A stretch of DNA of 64,000 nt from an uncultured Pseudomonadota bacterium (GTDB lineage: Bacteria > Pseudomonadota > Alphaproteobacteria > RF32 > CAG-239). The DNA lies in contig CASFJK010000006.1 in assembly GCA_949295025.1 (NCBI GenBank), positions 1 to 64,000 on the forward strand, given 5' to 3'. How positions within the stretch are numbered: position 1 is the first letter of the stretch; every line of letters begins with the position of its first letter. The notes under the pieces are model-generated. The model did no database searches. It saw only the letters and a list, made by a program, of their open reading frames with translations, and was not told the origin of the DNA. A program made the position numbers and the translations under genes. Shown here one piece after another: positions 1-9,700 of the stretch.

Positions 1-2565
1 CAAACCTACTTCATCAAAGAATTCGATAGATTTCGGATCACCACCGTGTTCACCGCAAACACCCAAGTGCAAATCAGGGTTGGTAGCGCGACCTTCAACA
101 GAAGCGCGACGAACCAATTTGCCAACACCTTCAACATCGATAGATGCGAACGGATCAGCAACATAAACACCTTTAGCACGGTATTCATCGAGGATTGCAC
201 CTGTATCATCACGGCTCATACCCAAAGTTGTTTGGGTCAAGTCGTTTGTACCGAAGCCGAAGAAACCAGCGGTTTCAGCAATGTTTTCAGCTTGCAAAGC
301 AGCGCGCGGCAATTCAATCATGGTACCAACGAGGTATTCAATCTTCTTGCCTTTTTCAGCGAATACTTTTTCAGCAGTTTCATCGATAGTGTGTTTAACA
401 ATATCCAACTCTTTCTTAGAACCAATCAAAGGAACTTCGATTTCAGGAATTACTTTAATACCTGCATCTTGGCATTCCAAAGCAGCTTCCAAGATAGCGC
501 GAGTTTGCATTTCGGCAATTTCAGGATATGTAACAGCCAAACGGCAACCACGGTGACCAAGCATCGGGTTAGCTTCATGCAAAGCATTAGCGCGAGTTTT
601 AACTTGTTCCAAAGTCATGCCCATTTTGTTAGCCAATTCTTGCATTTCTGCATCAGTATGCGGCAAGAATTCGTGCAAAGGCGGATCGAGCAAGCGGATA
701 GTAACCGGCAAGCCGTTCATGATTTTGAACAAATCTTTAAAGTCTTGTTTTTGGTAAGGCAACAAACGAGCCAAAGCAGCACGACGACCTTCTGTTGTGT
801 CAGACAAGATCATAGCGCGCATATCCGGAATACGGTCAGCATCAAAGAACATGTGTTCTGTACGAGCCAAACCAATACCTTCAGCACCGAAGTCAAGAGC
901 TTGTTGCGCATCTTTCGGAGTTTCAGCGTTAGCGCGAACTTTCAAAGTGCGGATTTCATCAACCCAGCCCATGAGTTTACCGAAGTTACCTGTCATTTCA
1001 ACGTTAACAGTCGGGATTTGACCTTCAATGATTTGACCTTTAGCACCGTCCAAAGATACCCAGTCGCCTTCTTTAATAACAACACCAGATTTTGTGGTCA
1101 TTGTTTTCTTAGCATAGTCAATAGTGATATCGTTAGAACCAGATACGCAAGGAGTACCCATACCACGAGCAACAACGGCTGCGTGAGAAGTCATACCACC
1201 GCGAGCAGTGATCACACCTTGAGAAGCGTGCATACCGCCAATATCTTCCGGAGAAGTTTCGTTACGGATAAGGATAACTTTTTCACCTTTGTTAGCCCAG
1301 TTTTCAGCGTCTTCAGCATTGAATACGGCGCGACCAACAGCAGCTCCAGGAGAAGCCGGCAAACCAGTAGCGATAACGTTTTTCTTAGCTTTCGGGTCGA
1401 GCATCGGGTGCAACAATTGGTCTAATTGGTCAGCACCAACACGCATAATGGCTTCTTCTTTATTGAGCAAGCCTTCTTCAACCATTTCAACAGCCATACG
1501 AACGGCAGCAGCAGCGGTACGTTTACCGTTACGGCATTGCAACATCCAGAGTTTACCGTGTTCAATGGTGAATTCCATATCTTGCATATCTTTGTAGTGA
1601 TTTTCGAGGTTGTTTCTAGCGTCAACCAATTCTTTGTAAAGGTTCGGCCACAATTCTTCCAAAGAGTTACCTTTGCCTTCAGATGCCATCGGTTGCGGAG
1701 TACGGATACCAGCCACAACGTCTTCACCTTGAGCGTTAACGAGGTATTCACCGTAATATCTGTTTTCACCGGTAGCCGGGTCACGAGAGAAGCAAACACC
1801 GGTAGCGCAGTCATCACCAGCGTTACCGAATACCATGGTTTGAACGTTAACAGCTGTACCCCAGTCACCCGGAATGTTGTTCAATTTACGATAGGTGATA
1901 GCACGAGCAGACATCCAAGAACCGAAAACGGCGCCGATACCGGCCCACAATTGATCCCAAGGATCTTGAGGAACGATTTTACCGGTCTTTTTACCGATTT
2001 CTTTATATTCGTTAACGAGTTCTTTCAAGTCGTCAGCAGTCAAATCTGTATCAGATTTGTAGCCTTTAGCGGCTTTCATTTTCTCCAAAGCGCCTTCATA
2101 GAGGTCTAAATCGGCGCCCAAAACCACATCGGAGAACATTTGCAAGAAACGACGATAAGAGTCGTAAGCAAATCTTTCAGAACCACTGGCTTTAGCCAAA
2201 GCTTTAACGGTTTCATCGTTCAAGCCCAAGTTCAAAACTGTATCCATCATACCAGGCATAGAAACGCGAGCGCCTGAACGAACGGAGAACAATAACGGGT
2301 TGTTGGCATCGGCAAATTTTTTGCCCATAATTTTTTCAACGCCGGCAACAGCTTCTCTAACTTGATCTTTAAGATCAGCCGGATAAGTGTTGTTGTTTGC
2401 ATAGTAGTAAGTGCAAACTTCGGTTGTAACGGTAAATCCTGGAGGTACCGGCAAGCCGACCTTGTTCATTTCAGCAAGGTTAGCACCTTTACCACCAAGG
2501 AGATTACGCATGCTGGCGTCGCCTTCGGCTTTGCCGTTTCCAAATGTATATACCCATTTAGTCAT
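1..2565 (-). CDS. ppdK: Pyruvate, phosphate dikinase (C-terminus cut by window edge)
   Basis: PPDK interconverts pyruvate, ATP and phosphate with PEP, AMP and pyrophosphate in the cytosol. The N-terminus reads MTKWVYTFGNGKAEGDASM and is followed by LLGGKGANLAEM and the LPVPPGFTVTTE stretch of the nucleotide-binding domain. The phosphohistidine motif GGMTSHAAVVARGMG is at about 1147-1191, and CGEHGGDP of the PEP-binding barrel is near the left edge. About 855 codons are present; the family is usually 870-900 aa, so only a short tail is missing. The start ATG at 2565 follows AAGGAG 11 nt upstream. A promoter-like pair and a leader hairpin lie upstream. Plus-strand frames inside it are antisense shadows. 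In fermentative bacteria PPDK can act glycolytically; that role here is inference. Confidence 0.97.
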   Translation of the reverse strand, partial: MTKWVYTFGNGKAEGDASMRNLLGGKGANLAEMNKVGLPVPPGFTVTTEVCTYYYANNNTYPADLKDQVREAVAGVEKIMGKKFADANNPLLFSVRSGARVSMPGMMDTVLNLGLNDETVKALAKASGSERFAYDSYRRFLQMFSDVVLGADLDLYEGALEKMKAAKGYKSDTDLTADDLKELVNEYKEIGKKTGKIVPQDPWDQLWAGIGAVFGSWMSARAITYRKLNNIPGDWGTAVNVQTMVFGNAGDDCATGVCFSRDPATGENRYYGEYLVNAQGEDVVAGIRTPQPMASEGKGNSLEELWPNLYKELVDARNNLENHYKDMQDMEFTIEHGKLWMLQCRNGKRTAAAAVRMAVEMVEEGLLNKEEAIMRVGADQLDQLLHPMLDPKAKKNVIATGLPASPGAAVGRAVFNAEDAENWANKGEKVILIRNETSPEDIGGMHASQGVITARGGMTSHAAVVARGMGTPCVSGSNDITIDYAKKTMTTKSGVVIKEGDWVSLDGAKGQIIEGQIPTVNVEMTGNFGKLMGWVDEIRTLKVRANAETPKDAQQALDFGAEGIGLARTEHMFFDADRIPDMRAMILSDTTEGRRAALARLLPYQKQDFKDLFKIMNGLPVTIRLLDPPLHEFLPHTDAEMQELANKMGMTLEQVKTRANALHEANPMLGHRGCRLAVTYPEIAEMQTRAILEAALECQDAGIKVIPEIEVPLIGSKKELDIVKHTIDETAEKVFAEKGKKIEYLVGTMIELPRAALQAENIAETAGFFGFGTNDLTQTTLGMSRDDTGAILDEYRAKGVYVADPFASIDVEGVGKLVRRASVEGRATNPDLHLGVCGEHGGDPKSIEFFDEVGL

Positions 2566-2634
2566 GTTATAATAAGCTCCTTAAGCTGACCGTTTTAATC
2601 TAAGAAAATAAAACAGCCATAGGTTAAAAACACA

Positions 2635-2661
2635 GCTTTAAGGGCAGATTCGCCCTAAAGC
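2635..2661 (-). promoter_or_regulatory. Leader hairpin of ppdK, attenuator-like
   Basis: Read on the minus strand, GCTTTAGGGC pairs with GCCCTTAAAGC around a six-base loop with one bulged base, followed by TGTGTTTTT. It lies about 70 nt upstream of the ppdK start and downstream of the predicted promoter, so it would fold in the 5' leader. The stem plus U-rich tail resembles an intrinsic terminator, which suggests attenuation, but no alternative antiterminator stem was found by eye. Confidence 0.4.
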
Positions 2662-2680
2662 CAATTCATACTGGTTGAAA

Positions 2681-2708
2681 AATATAACAGTGATTCCGAT
2701 TCTTGCAA
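2681..2708 (-). promoter_or_regulatory. Probable ppdK promoter
   Basis: On the minus strand TTGCAA (2703-2708) and TATATT (2681-2686) are separated by 16 bases, a reasonable sigma-70-type pair. It points toward ppdK and would give a leader of roughly 110 nt. Confidence 0.4.
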
Positions 2709-2751
2709 GCAAAATATTACAATAATTTTCTCTAACCGACTCTTTATACAC

Positions 2752-2778
2752 AAAAAAAGCGAATCTAGCGAGATTCGC
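2752..2778 (-). terminator. Rho-independent terminator, minus strand, without an obvious CDS
   Basis: GCGAATCT (2759-2766) and AGATTCGC (2771-2778) form a perfect 8-bp stem with a 4-base loop. On the minus strand the stem is followed by seven Ts (plus-strand A run 2752-2758). The only gene to the right starts at 3167 on the plus strand, so no coding gene reads into this terminator. Confidence 0.75.
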
Positions 2779-2862
2779 ACCCAGCAAGACTTAGCTCAAT
2801 TTCCGATTCCTTTGACAAAAAAGCAGATTGTGACACTTTTGTTAAATTTTGCGCCAAAGAAA
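2752..2862 (-). ncRNA. Candidate small RNA upstream of ppdK
   Basis: A minus-strand promoter-like pair, TTGGTT (2891-2896) and TATGAA (2867-2872) spaced 18 bases, lies about 90 bases before the orphan terminator at 2752-2778. Together they would define an RNA of about 110 nt. TCCTTT and AAAGGA segments inside could close a 5' stem. No homology to a known RNA family was recognised. The alternative is that the terminator is left over from a gene lost when the neighbouring block was inserted. Confidence 0.25.
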
Positions 2863-3062
2863 AGGATTCATATCTTTTTATTGTATTTTTAACCAATTCA
2901 TGCTATTATAATTTTGTCAAACATCTTATTCTGTCATCACTATTACATTGTCCGAGTAATAGCTCATCATATTTAATTATGGGAGCTACGGCTCGCTATA
3001 ATTATCAATTAACGAAATTTCATAAAGTTGGTTTTTAAGGAAAGTAAATCAATATAAGGGTT

Positions 3063-3070
3063 TATTTTTG
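3063..3070 (+). promoter_or_regulatory. Bacteroidetes-type -7 box candidate
   Basis: TATTTTTG matches the Bacteroidetes -7 consensus TAnnTTTG exactly and lies about 97 nt before the lipoprotein start at 3167. No convincing -33 TTTG was found at the usual spacing (a TTG at 3028-3030 is too far), so this is suggestive only. The rest of 2780-3166 holds AT-rich sequence, an imperfect palindrome near 2976-3006, and no credible gene. Confidence 0.25.
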
Positions 3071-3166
3071 CTTGAAATGAGTAAGGAACGTCTTCTTGTA
3101 ACAGGGAAAGCTTCTTGAAATCGGACAGACCAACACTGAAGTAAAAACAATATAAAATTTAATCAT

Positions 3167-5536
3167 ATGCGTAGTTCATTAAAAAACAAGAATCTCATGA
3201 CAAATATCATGAGCCTTGCAGCTTTTTTATTAGTTTTATTCGGTGCATCATGCTCCGACAACAACTTCATCCCTAGTGATGAAGACAACAGTGGCAACAC
3301 TGTTGTTGAGGACTCAATCTTGTCATTTAGCGACTTCAAGCTGAATGAAGAAGCTTGGTCATACAGCAACGGTCTGGCAACCGCCAATGACCATTATTTC
3401 GACGGCTACGTCGAATATAAGGTCGACGGGCAAGTCGTTAAAAGCGACCTCATTGAGCATGAAAATGCTCCGATGAGCATTTCTTGGGATCCAATTAAAG
3501 AGGATACCACAGTAACTGCTGAAAAAATGTATCTTGGCTCTAGCGCAAGCGAAGCTAAGTTCATTGACAGCAAAAAGAACCAAAAAGTAACCTTCAAAAA
3601 ATACGAACGCGAGTGTACACTCAAATTCGTAGGTATGGAAGTCGTACTGAAAGGTTCTTGGTACGAAGCTTCTTTAGGCAACAACTCTAAAGCAGTTGGC
3701 TGCCGTTATGAAAAGACCACGGTGGCAACACAGGAGCCAGATACCGCTATGGTAAATGGCATAAAAGAAGAAATAATCGTAAACGGTAAAAAATATAACC
3801 GAGTAACCATGACGGCGAAGGCTGAAAATCATTTTACAGACCTGCCGGCTGGAGAACCTCATACAGAGGCTATGGACATCCAATACTCTGTATTGGTTCC
3901 GGTTGTATTCACACCGGGTGAAAAAATCTATCAAGGCTCTGCTTCTGTAGAGGGTACTGGTAGCTACACCAAAGTATCTGAAACAGAGTACAAGAGCCAG
4001 ATTGATCTGACTCACTATTTCATCCAAGACGGAAAGACATCAACAGAGCAGGAAACTGTATCTGGTTTGGCTACCGTAAAGACTTGGGTTGAGACCGCCG
4101 GTAACAAACTGATCGTGCCTAGCATCGAAATCGGTAATCCAAGTGTAAATGTATCAACTTCTGTTTCTGAAGATTTCTATCAGAAGGAAGGTTATATCTA
4201 CGCTAAAATGTATAAGACCACATGGACTTATACATGGAGCAACGGTTTCCAGAAGAAGGTGTACAGTGAAGTTGAACGCCTCTACTACCGCCGCGAGGCA
4301 GGAAAAGAGGTTGCTATGCCTTATGGTGAGACTAGCACTTCTTTCTCTAACTTCAATGCAGGTAACTCTGTTGAGAAGAGCGAGAATGGCAAAAAGTACA
4401 ACGCTTATCCGGAAGGTATCGTTAGCTTCTCTGGCAGCCACAAATCTACAACTGGAAATGTAAATGACCAGATTGCAGGTTTGAGCGTTGGTCAGGAATT
4501 CTGGGTAGAAGTAGTTGAAGAAGATAAATTCATCGACTTTGACTACAAAGTTATCAAAGGTGACAAAGACAATGCTTCTCAAATTATTATCACTGAGCAT
4601 TGGTCAGTTTCTGGAGATAAAGAAATCACATTCACCCAGAACGCTAACTACTCTTTCACTGTCAGCGGACAGCAGAGAGTATTTGGTGAAAGCTTGTCTT
4701 TCACCAGCGGTCTTGAAAAGTCAACTGATGCAACGGGCTTCAACAAAGTAAAGGAAAATCAGTACGTAAGTACTGTAACCGATACTTATACAGCTAAGTT
4801 TAACCCTGATTGCGATGTAAAAGCAATTGCCGGTTATATCAAAGCTTATGTTGAATACCGTGGTAAGAAAATAGATTTCCAGTTTGCAACAGCAACAGTA
4901 GAATATAAGGGTATCAACAACCCGACAGCTACTGAAGTTGAAGCTGATGGAAAATTATATTCTCGCAGAAGCTATGAAGTTACCTTTGCACACAATTTGC
5001 TTGGTAACAAAGTAGCCTCTGTTTTGGTTGATAAAGAAATAAACCTCGACCCGTCAACACCAGACGAATGGGGAACTCTGGATATCGAAAAAACCAAGAA
5101 TTATGGAGGTATCTGCATTTCTTGGGAAAAGGTTGGAAATACCTTCAAACCATTTTATTCTGGCACTGTTATCACTTCTAAAGGAATTGTTTCCTTCAAG
5201 AATGGATATCAGAAGTTTACAGCAATGAACACCAACTCTATTAACAATAAAGTTGGCAATGCATGGGACGGGGCAAACCTTTACCCTGCATACATTACTG
5301 TTGACAAGTCAGCAGCCAACCTTTCTTGGGCTTACAATGACGTTACAACAGGCACACTGTTGACCGACGTTCATTCTAGCAAAATGGAGGTAGAAGGTGG
5401 TTTTGATATGGAACAGCCTTTTGTAGCCAATGGTGGTCAGGCAAACGTATACGAAATTTCTGAAAATGGAAATGTAGTACGCGTTGTTGTAACCTTCAAT
5501 GGTGAAACGATGTTCAATGAAGTTTTCGCTAAATAA
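3167..5536 (+). CDS. Large repeat-containing surface lipoprotein, Bacteroidetes-like
   Basis: A 789-aa protein of unknown function. The N-terminus has a basic region, a hydrophobic core and a lipobox ending GASC, followed by SDNN, which resembles the acidic export signal after the lipid cysteine in Bacteroidetes surface lipoproteins. The body contains three related segments, marked by KYNRVTMTAKAEN (about residue 208), KYNAYPEGIVSFSGS (about 410) and YSRRSYEVTFAHN (about 597), spaced roughly 190-200 aa. The last 150 residues, from DIEKTKNYGGICISWEK, are closely similar to the C-terminus of the protein at 6761-10216. Repeats are rich in beta-strand-type alternation and carry no catalytic motif that I recognise. 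The ATG has no Shine-Dalgarno sequence, only A/T-rich sequence before it, unlike most genes here. No terminator follows, so co-transcription with 5654-6415 is likely. Confidence 0.9.
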   Translation: MRSSLKNKNLMTNIMSLAAFLLVLFGASCSDNNFIPSDEDNSGNTVVEDSILSFSDFKLNEEAWSYSNGLATANDHYFDGYVEYKVDGQVVKSDLIEHENAPMSISWDPIKEDTTVTAEKMYLGSSASEAKFIDSKKNQKVTFKKYERECTLKFVGMEVVLKGSWYEASLGNNSKAVGCRYEKTTVATQEPDTAMVNGIKEEIIVNGKKYNRVTMTAKAENHFTDLPAGEPHTEAMDIQYSVLVPVVFTPGEKIYQGSASVEGTGSYTKVSETEYKSQIDLTHYFIQDGKTSTEQETVSGLATVKTWVETAGNKLIVPSIEIGNPSVNVSTSVSEDFYQKEGYIYAKMYKTTWTYTWSNGFQKKVYSEVERLYYRREAGKEVAMPYGETSTSFSNFNAGNSVEKSENGKKYNAYPEGIVSFSGSHKSTTGNVNDQIAGLSVGQEFWVEVVEEDKFIDFDYKVIKGDKDNASQIIITEHWSVSGDKEITFTQNANYSFTVSGQQRVFGESLSFTSGLEKSTDATGFNKVKENQYVSTVTDTYTAKFNPDCDVKAIAGYIKAYVEYRGKKIDFQFATATVEYKGINNPTATEVEADGKLYSRRSYEVTFAHNLLGNKVASVLVDKEINLDPSTPDEWGTLDIEKTKNYGGICISWEKVGNTFKPFYSGTVITSKGIVSFKNGYQKFTAMNTNSINNKVGNAWDGANLYPAYITVDKSAANLSWAYNDVTTGTLLTDVHSSKMEVEGGFDMEQPFVANGGQANVYEISENGNVVRVVVTFNGETMFNEVFAK

Positions 5537-5578
5537 GAGGACGAAGACTTTTCATTTCAAAATAAAAAACTCTTATAC

Positions 5579-5625
5579 GGGCCAACTCTCACTTTATGAC
5601 GTGTTCATAATTGGTGACTGCGCCC
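5579..5625 (+). other. Structured spacer between lipoprotein and barrel-like gene
   Basis: GGGC (5579-5582) can pair with GCCC (5622-5625), enclosing a CCAA/TTGG pair and an inner hairpin TATGA/TCATA. The stems are short and have no T run, so this is not a terminator. It may be an mRNA processing or leader structure; the role is unknown. Confidence 0.25.
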
Positions 5626-5653
5626 ACTATTTATAAACTTAAAAACAAAAAAT

Positions 5654-6415
5654 ATGAAAAGATATATCGTTATGCTGTTGGTGGCTTTAACAGCCATGAC
5701 AGCAGTTCAGGCTCAAGAAACTACTAACACTCCGGCAGCTATTCCGCCGGCAGAAGTGTTCCCAACCACAAAGTGCGCCTATTTCAGGCACACAACGTGG
5801 AAGGAAAACGGAGTTGACTACATCCAGTACGAGGCCAATGTGTGCCAACGCTGGGAGTGGTTGGTAGCTGGCTCGGTAGGCTTCGAGCCTGAAAAAAGTT
5901 ACGGTGTAAGCCTAGGTGGCGAGTACAGATTCTGTTTCTACGAAAAATTCGGTGTAACGACCGGTTTCGAAGCAGAAGCAAGAAAGCTCAATGAGCTTTA
6001 CGTATACCAAGACCAAAAGGCGATGTTCTTCCACCCGGAAGAATGGTCGCCAGCGGTTTACGCCACTGCAGGTATACATACCGGACACCTTCTCTCTCAC
6101 GCCCCAGGGAAAGGTGTAGAACTTGGAATTAAGGGCGGCTTGGGTGTGGGACTCCACAACACAGAGTTCCCTCAGGCAAATGGTGAGGACAACGTCAAAG
6201 ACGGCGTTGACATAACATTTGCTTGGAAGGCCCAAGCATACTGCAAATTCGCTCCCGGAGCGAAGATATCTCCGTTCATCGCCGTTGGCGTTGAAAGTGA
6301 TATCTTCGAAAAATACAGTATGCCAACTCGGCTTACTGTATCTGTTGGGTTCAACCTGAACCTGATGGGAACGAAGAAAAGCGCGATATTGAAAAAAAGT
6401 TCATTAAAAAAATAA
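5654..6415 (+). CDS. Secreted outer-membrane beta-barrel-like protein, Bacteroidetes-like
   Basis: A 253-aa protein. A clear signal peptide (MKRYIVMLLVALTAMTAVQA, cleavage before QE) is followed by alternating hydrophobic and aromatic strands typical of a small outer-membrane barrel, such as YGVSLGGEYRF, GVELGIKGGLGVGL and LTVSVGFNLNLMG. No enzyme motif is visible. It ends in a lysine-rich tail. It lies 117 nt after the lipoprotein at 3167-5536 with no terminator between them, so the two probably share a transcript that ends at 6435-6473. The start has no Shine-Dalgarno sequence (A-rich leader), as in its two large neighbours. An outer-membrane anchor or partner role for the lipoproteins is inference. 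Confidence 0.88.
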   Translation: MKRYIVMLLVALTAMTAVQAQETTNTPAAIPPAEVFPTTKCAYFRHTTWKENGVDYIQYEANVCQRWEWLVAGSVGFEPEKSYGVSLGGEYRFCFYEKFGVTTGFEAEARKLNELYVYQDQKAMFFHPEEWSPAVYATAGIHTGHLLSHAPGKGVELGIKGGLGVGLHNTEFPQANGEDNVKDGVDITFAWKAQAYCKFAPGAKISPFIAVGVESDIFEKYSMPTRLTVSVGFNLNLMGTKKSAILKKSSLKK

Positions 6416-6434
6416 TGAGCTAATTATTATACGC

Positions 6435-6473
6435 GAAAGAGCTGCAACTACTGTTGCGGCTCTTTCCTTTTTT
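6435..6473 (+). terminator. Rho-independent terminator after the barrel-like gene
   Basis: GAAAGAGC (6435-6442) pairs with GCTCTTTC (6459-6466), extended by GCAA/TTGC inside, and is followed by CTTTTTT. It ends the 3167-6415 transcript. Confidence 0.85.
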
Positions 6474-6617
6474 AAATTTATAAAATTTCAATATCTTATC
6501 TCATCTGTTTCAGTTTTGTTACATTTTACAAAAAATGCTTTTTTTGTCTAAATATGGTTGCCTTTTCATTAATTTTACACTATAAAAGATACTGAATAAC
6601 TATAATTATATTAAACT

Positions 6618-6749
6618 ATGAAGAAAATTATTAAGCAGGATCTGCTTGACTTATCTTTTTTTACACATGGGATAACTCAAGCAATGGGGAACATCAATCC
6701 TACCCTGAGTCTGATAGATAGAAAATCAATCAATATTAATAACCACTAA
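6618..6749 (+). CDS. Possible 43-aa leader or remnant ORF
   Basis: An ATG-initiated frame encodes MKKIIKQDLLDLSFFTHGI and continues to residue 43, stopping 11 nt before the start of the large lipoprotein at 6761. It has no Shine-Dalgarno sequence, no membrane segment and no recognised homology. The surrounding 6474-6760 is otherwise AT-rich with no other gene. It could be a leader peptide, a gene remnant or chance. Confidence 0.25.
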   Translation: MKKIIKQDLLDLSFFTHGITQAMGNINPTLSLIDRKSININNH

Positions 6750-6760
6750 ATTTTTGCTTT

Positions 6761-9700
6761 ATGGAAAAGAAAAAACTCCTGAGATTTCTGTTAGCAATTG
6801 TAACAGTTATCTTCACAGCAGTCAGCTGCTCAGACAACGATTTTTATCGTGGAGATACTCCTTCTCCCAATCCTGATCCCGACCCAACCCCAGATGGCAA
6901 GGTCACTCTTGTTGAAGGTTCCTCTGACATCAAGCACGAGTGGAAATATTCCAACACGCTTGTTTCAGATGTCGTAACCTCAATTGCAACGCTTGAACAT
7001 GATAATGGAAAAGAAATCACCGAAGAACAAATCAATCAGTTACTGCCGTTTGAAATCAAATGGGCACAACCGGATGAAATGACCAGAGGTACAAAAGTTT
7101 TCACTCTCCAAGAAAAAAACTTTGGAGAAAAAACATTGTCGGCACAAGAAAACAACGACAATATAATTCTAAAAACTTTTGACCAAACATTTTCATTCGT
7201 TTTTGATGGTTTGGAATTCAAGTTTGAAACCTCTTATCAAACAGATTCCTCTAAATATGAGGGTATCAAGCTGCCAAACTGCCTTTTAGACAGCATTGTT
7301 TATCAATCTCAAGAGGCAGAAATATTGGATAAATATTTTGTTGGTGAACGTCCGTTCATCAGAAGCAAAGTCACATTTACTTTTGATGTCTGCCGCCACC
7401 ACACACACAACAATGAAAAGCATACAGACAAGATTTATCCGTATGTCATTGTTTCTGCTCCTGAGAAGGTAGAGCCCGGAGAAGATATTTTCAATGGTGC
7501 CGTCATCATCGCCGGCACAGAAAAACTTTTCTTCAATCGTGTGCTTGATAAAACAACCGACATTTACACATCACAAGTAGATGTTTGGGAGTTCTGGACT
7601 GAAAGTGGTAAAAAACGCAAAACTTATTCCACTGAACTTGAAATCAAACGTTGGATTGATGACGCAAAAGAAGCTTGGAAAGTGCCCAACATTGAATTTG
7701 GTTATCCAAACTTCAAAGAAGTAAGCAACAACATTTCAGAAGATTATAGCAAAGAAAACGTAAGTGATTATGTTTTCCAAAAAACAACTTCTGACTGGGT
7801 TGCCACATGGTCTTATGCCAACAACTATCAAATTGGCGTCCATGGCTCTTCCGAAAAAGCATGGAAAACCTATCTTGGGGCTAAAATTGTAGCAATGCCT
7901 TCAGACTTTCAAGAATTCTACTATGATAAATATACGTACGACAAGTACACCGAAATTGCCCTCGATGGCAAAAATTATTTATCATATCCAACCATGATTT
8001 ATTTTAATGTTCTCTATAATGGAGATACGGATAAATTAAGTCAAACACAAGAATTCTTGGTAGAAAAAGGCTCTGTTGATCCTCCTGCTCCCAAAGATTC
8101 AATTACATCTGAAAAGATTATATATGAATTGGAGAACAACAACGGAAATTGGATTTCTAAAATCATTTTCCGCCGTATCTATTCTCAAAGCGGACAAAGA
8201 GACTCAATTGCTTCTCAAGCCCTGAAACGGGAAACCAATTTAGATGAAAAAGATCCGTTTATCAGACCTAACAACTCGTTGAATCTGAAAAACATGTTAG
8301 ATCCGGTCAAGATTTCTGAATCTACCAAAACAGATGAAACAACAGGACATGTTGTTACTACAACTGTAAACAGGCACGCCTTTGATTTTGATTTCTTCAC
8401 TTTCAACATTGAAGAAACTTATCAAACAGCCTACACTGTTTACAAAGGTGAACAGCTCAATTTCTTGGCTCCAGTTCCAAGCGTTGCTCTGAACGGTCAA
8501 ACTCCAAATGACAAAGGTCAAATTACTGGTAGCGACGGCACCAAATACAATCGTACGGAATATACTCTAAGCTTTAAAGAAACCTATGGTAACTTTAATG
8601 CCATGTACTATCCGCTGATTAATATTGATGTCAAAGATGACAGTAAACCTGAAACTGATGACATTATCAGTTGGAGCTATGACAGAGAACGTAATGGTTT
8701 TGACACTAAGGTGATTTTACATATCACCAGAAAGCTAAGCGGCACAAACGATTCTATTGTTCCTGCCAAAATAGCTCAGTCTCATACCATGTCCAAAGCG
8801 CAAGAATTCTTCTGCCGTGACAACGGTTTAAGATTAGCTGATGCATCATCTTCGGTTGAGACCTCAGAAGAAACCAAGAACGGCATTACATACGTAACAA
8901 CAACCACAACCAACCGTTTCAAATATGATATTTCTAATATCGATGGCAACGAATATGTTGATGTTGTAACAACTACGGATGTAACCGCATATATGTATTT
9001 CCAAGGCACAAGAATTGACTTCTTGGCACCGGAAACATCTAAGGTTTCTTATTCCGGAAGCACACCGACAGATAAAGGCGAAGTCAATAAAAATGGTAAA
9101 AAGTATAATCTGACCACATACACACACACTTACAAAGAAGAGTATGACGGTAAGACCGAAACTTTGACCAACACTGTTGACTTATACGTTGAGCCAGAAG
9201 AAGTCATCCGCACCGAGTGGCGAGCTTTGAATGAAGGTCTGGAAAGGATTAGTGATACACAGTGGAAGAGCTACTTCACTTTATATGAAAAATTTAGTGA
9301 CGGTAGTGAAACAAACAACTATAAGGAAGTGCTTTTGAACGTTTATGCTCAAGCACCGGCTAAGAGAACTTTGCAGTTGAATTCAGCCGAATTTGATTAC
9401 ACGTCTTTGACGCCGAAGTCTGTTTCCACTTCCACACGTTCCGGCGGACAAAACATTACCGTAACCACGCTTAAAACACCTTACACTTTGGTATATACCA
9501 GCAAGGCTAATGAAGCGGTTAGTTCCGAGTTTGTTTTTGTTTCAGAAACAGCTGTGTACAAGGATGGCGACATCACTGTTAATTTCAAATCTGCAGACTG
9601 GGCAAATATCCAAAATGAAGGCTATTCTGCTCCATTGCAAGGTTTGGTTGGCGATTATAACCGTTACAATGCTGCATTTAACATCAGCGGACAATATAAC

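Noticed and set aside
46..1425. Long open frame of 459 codons on the plus strand inside ppdK
   Set aside because: It is antisense to an unmistakable ppdK sequence and its translation has no recognisable motifs; long antisense frames arise from codon bias.
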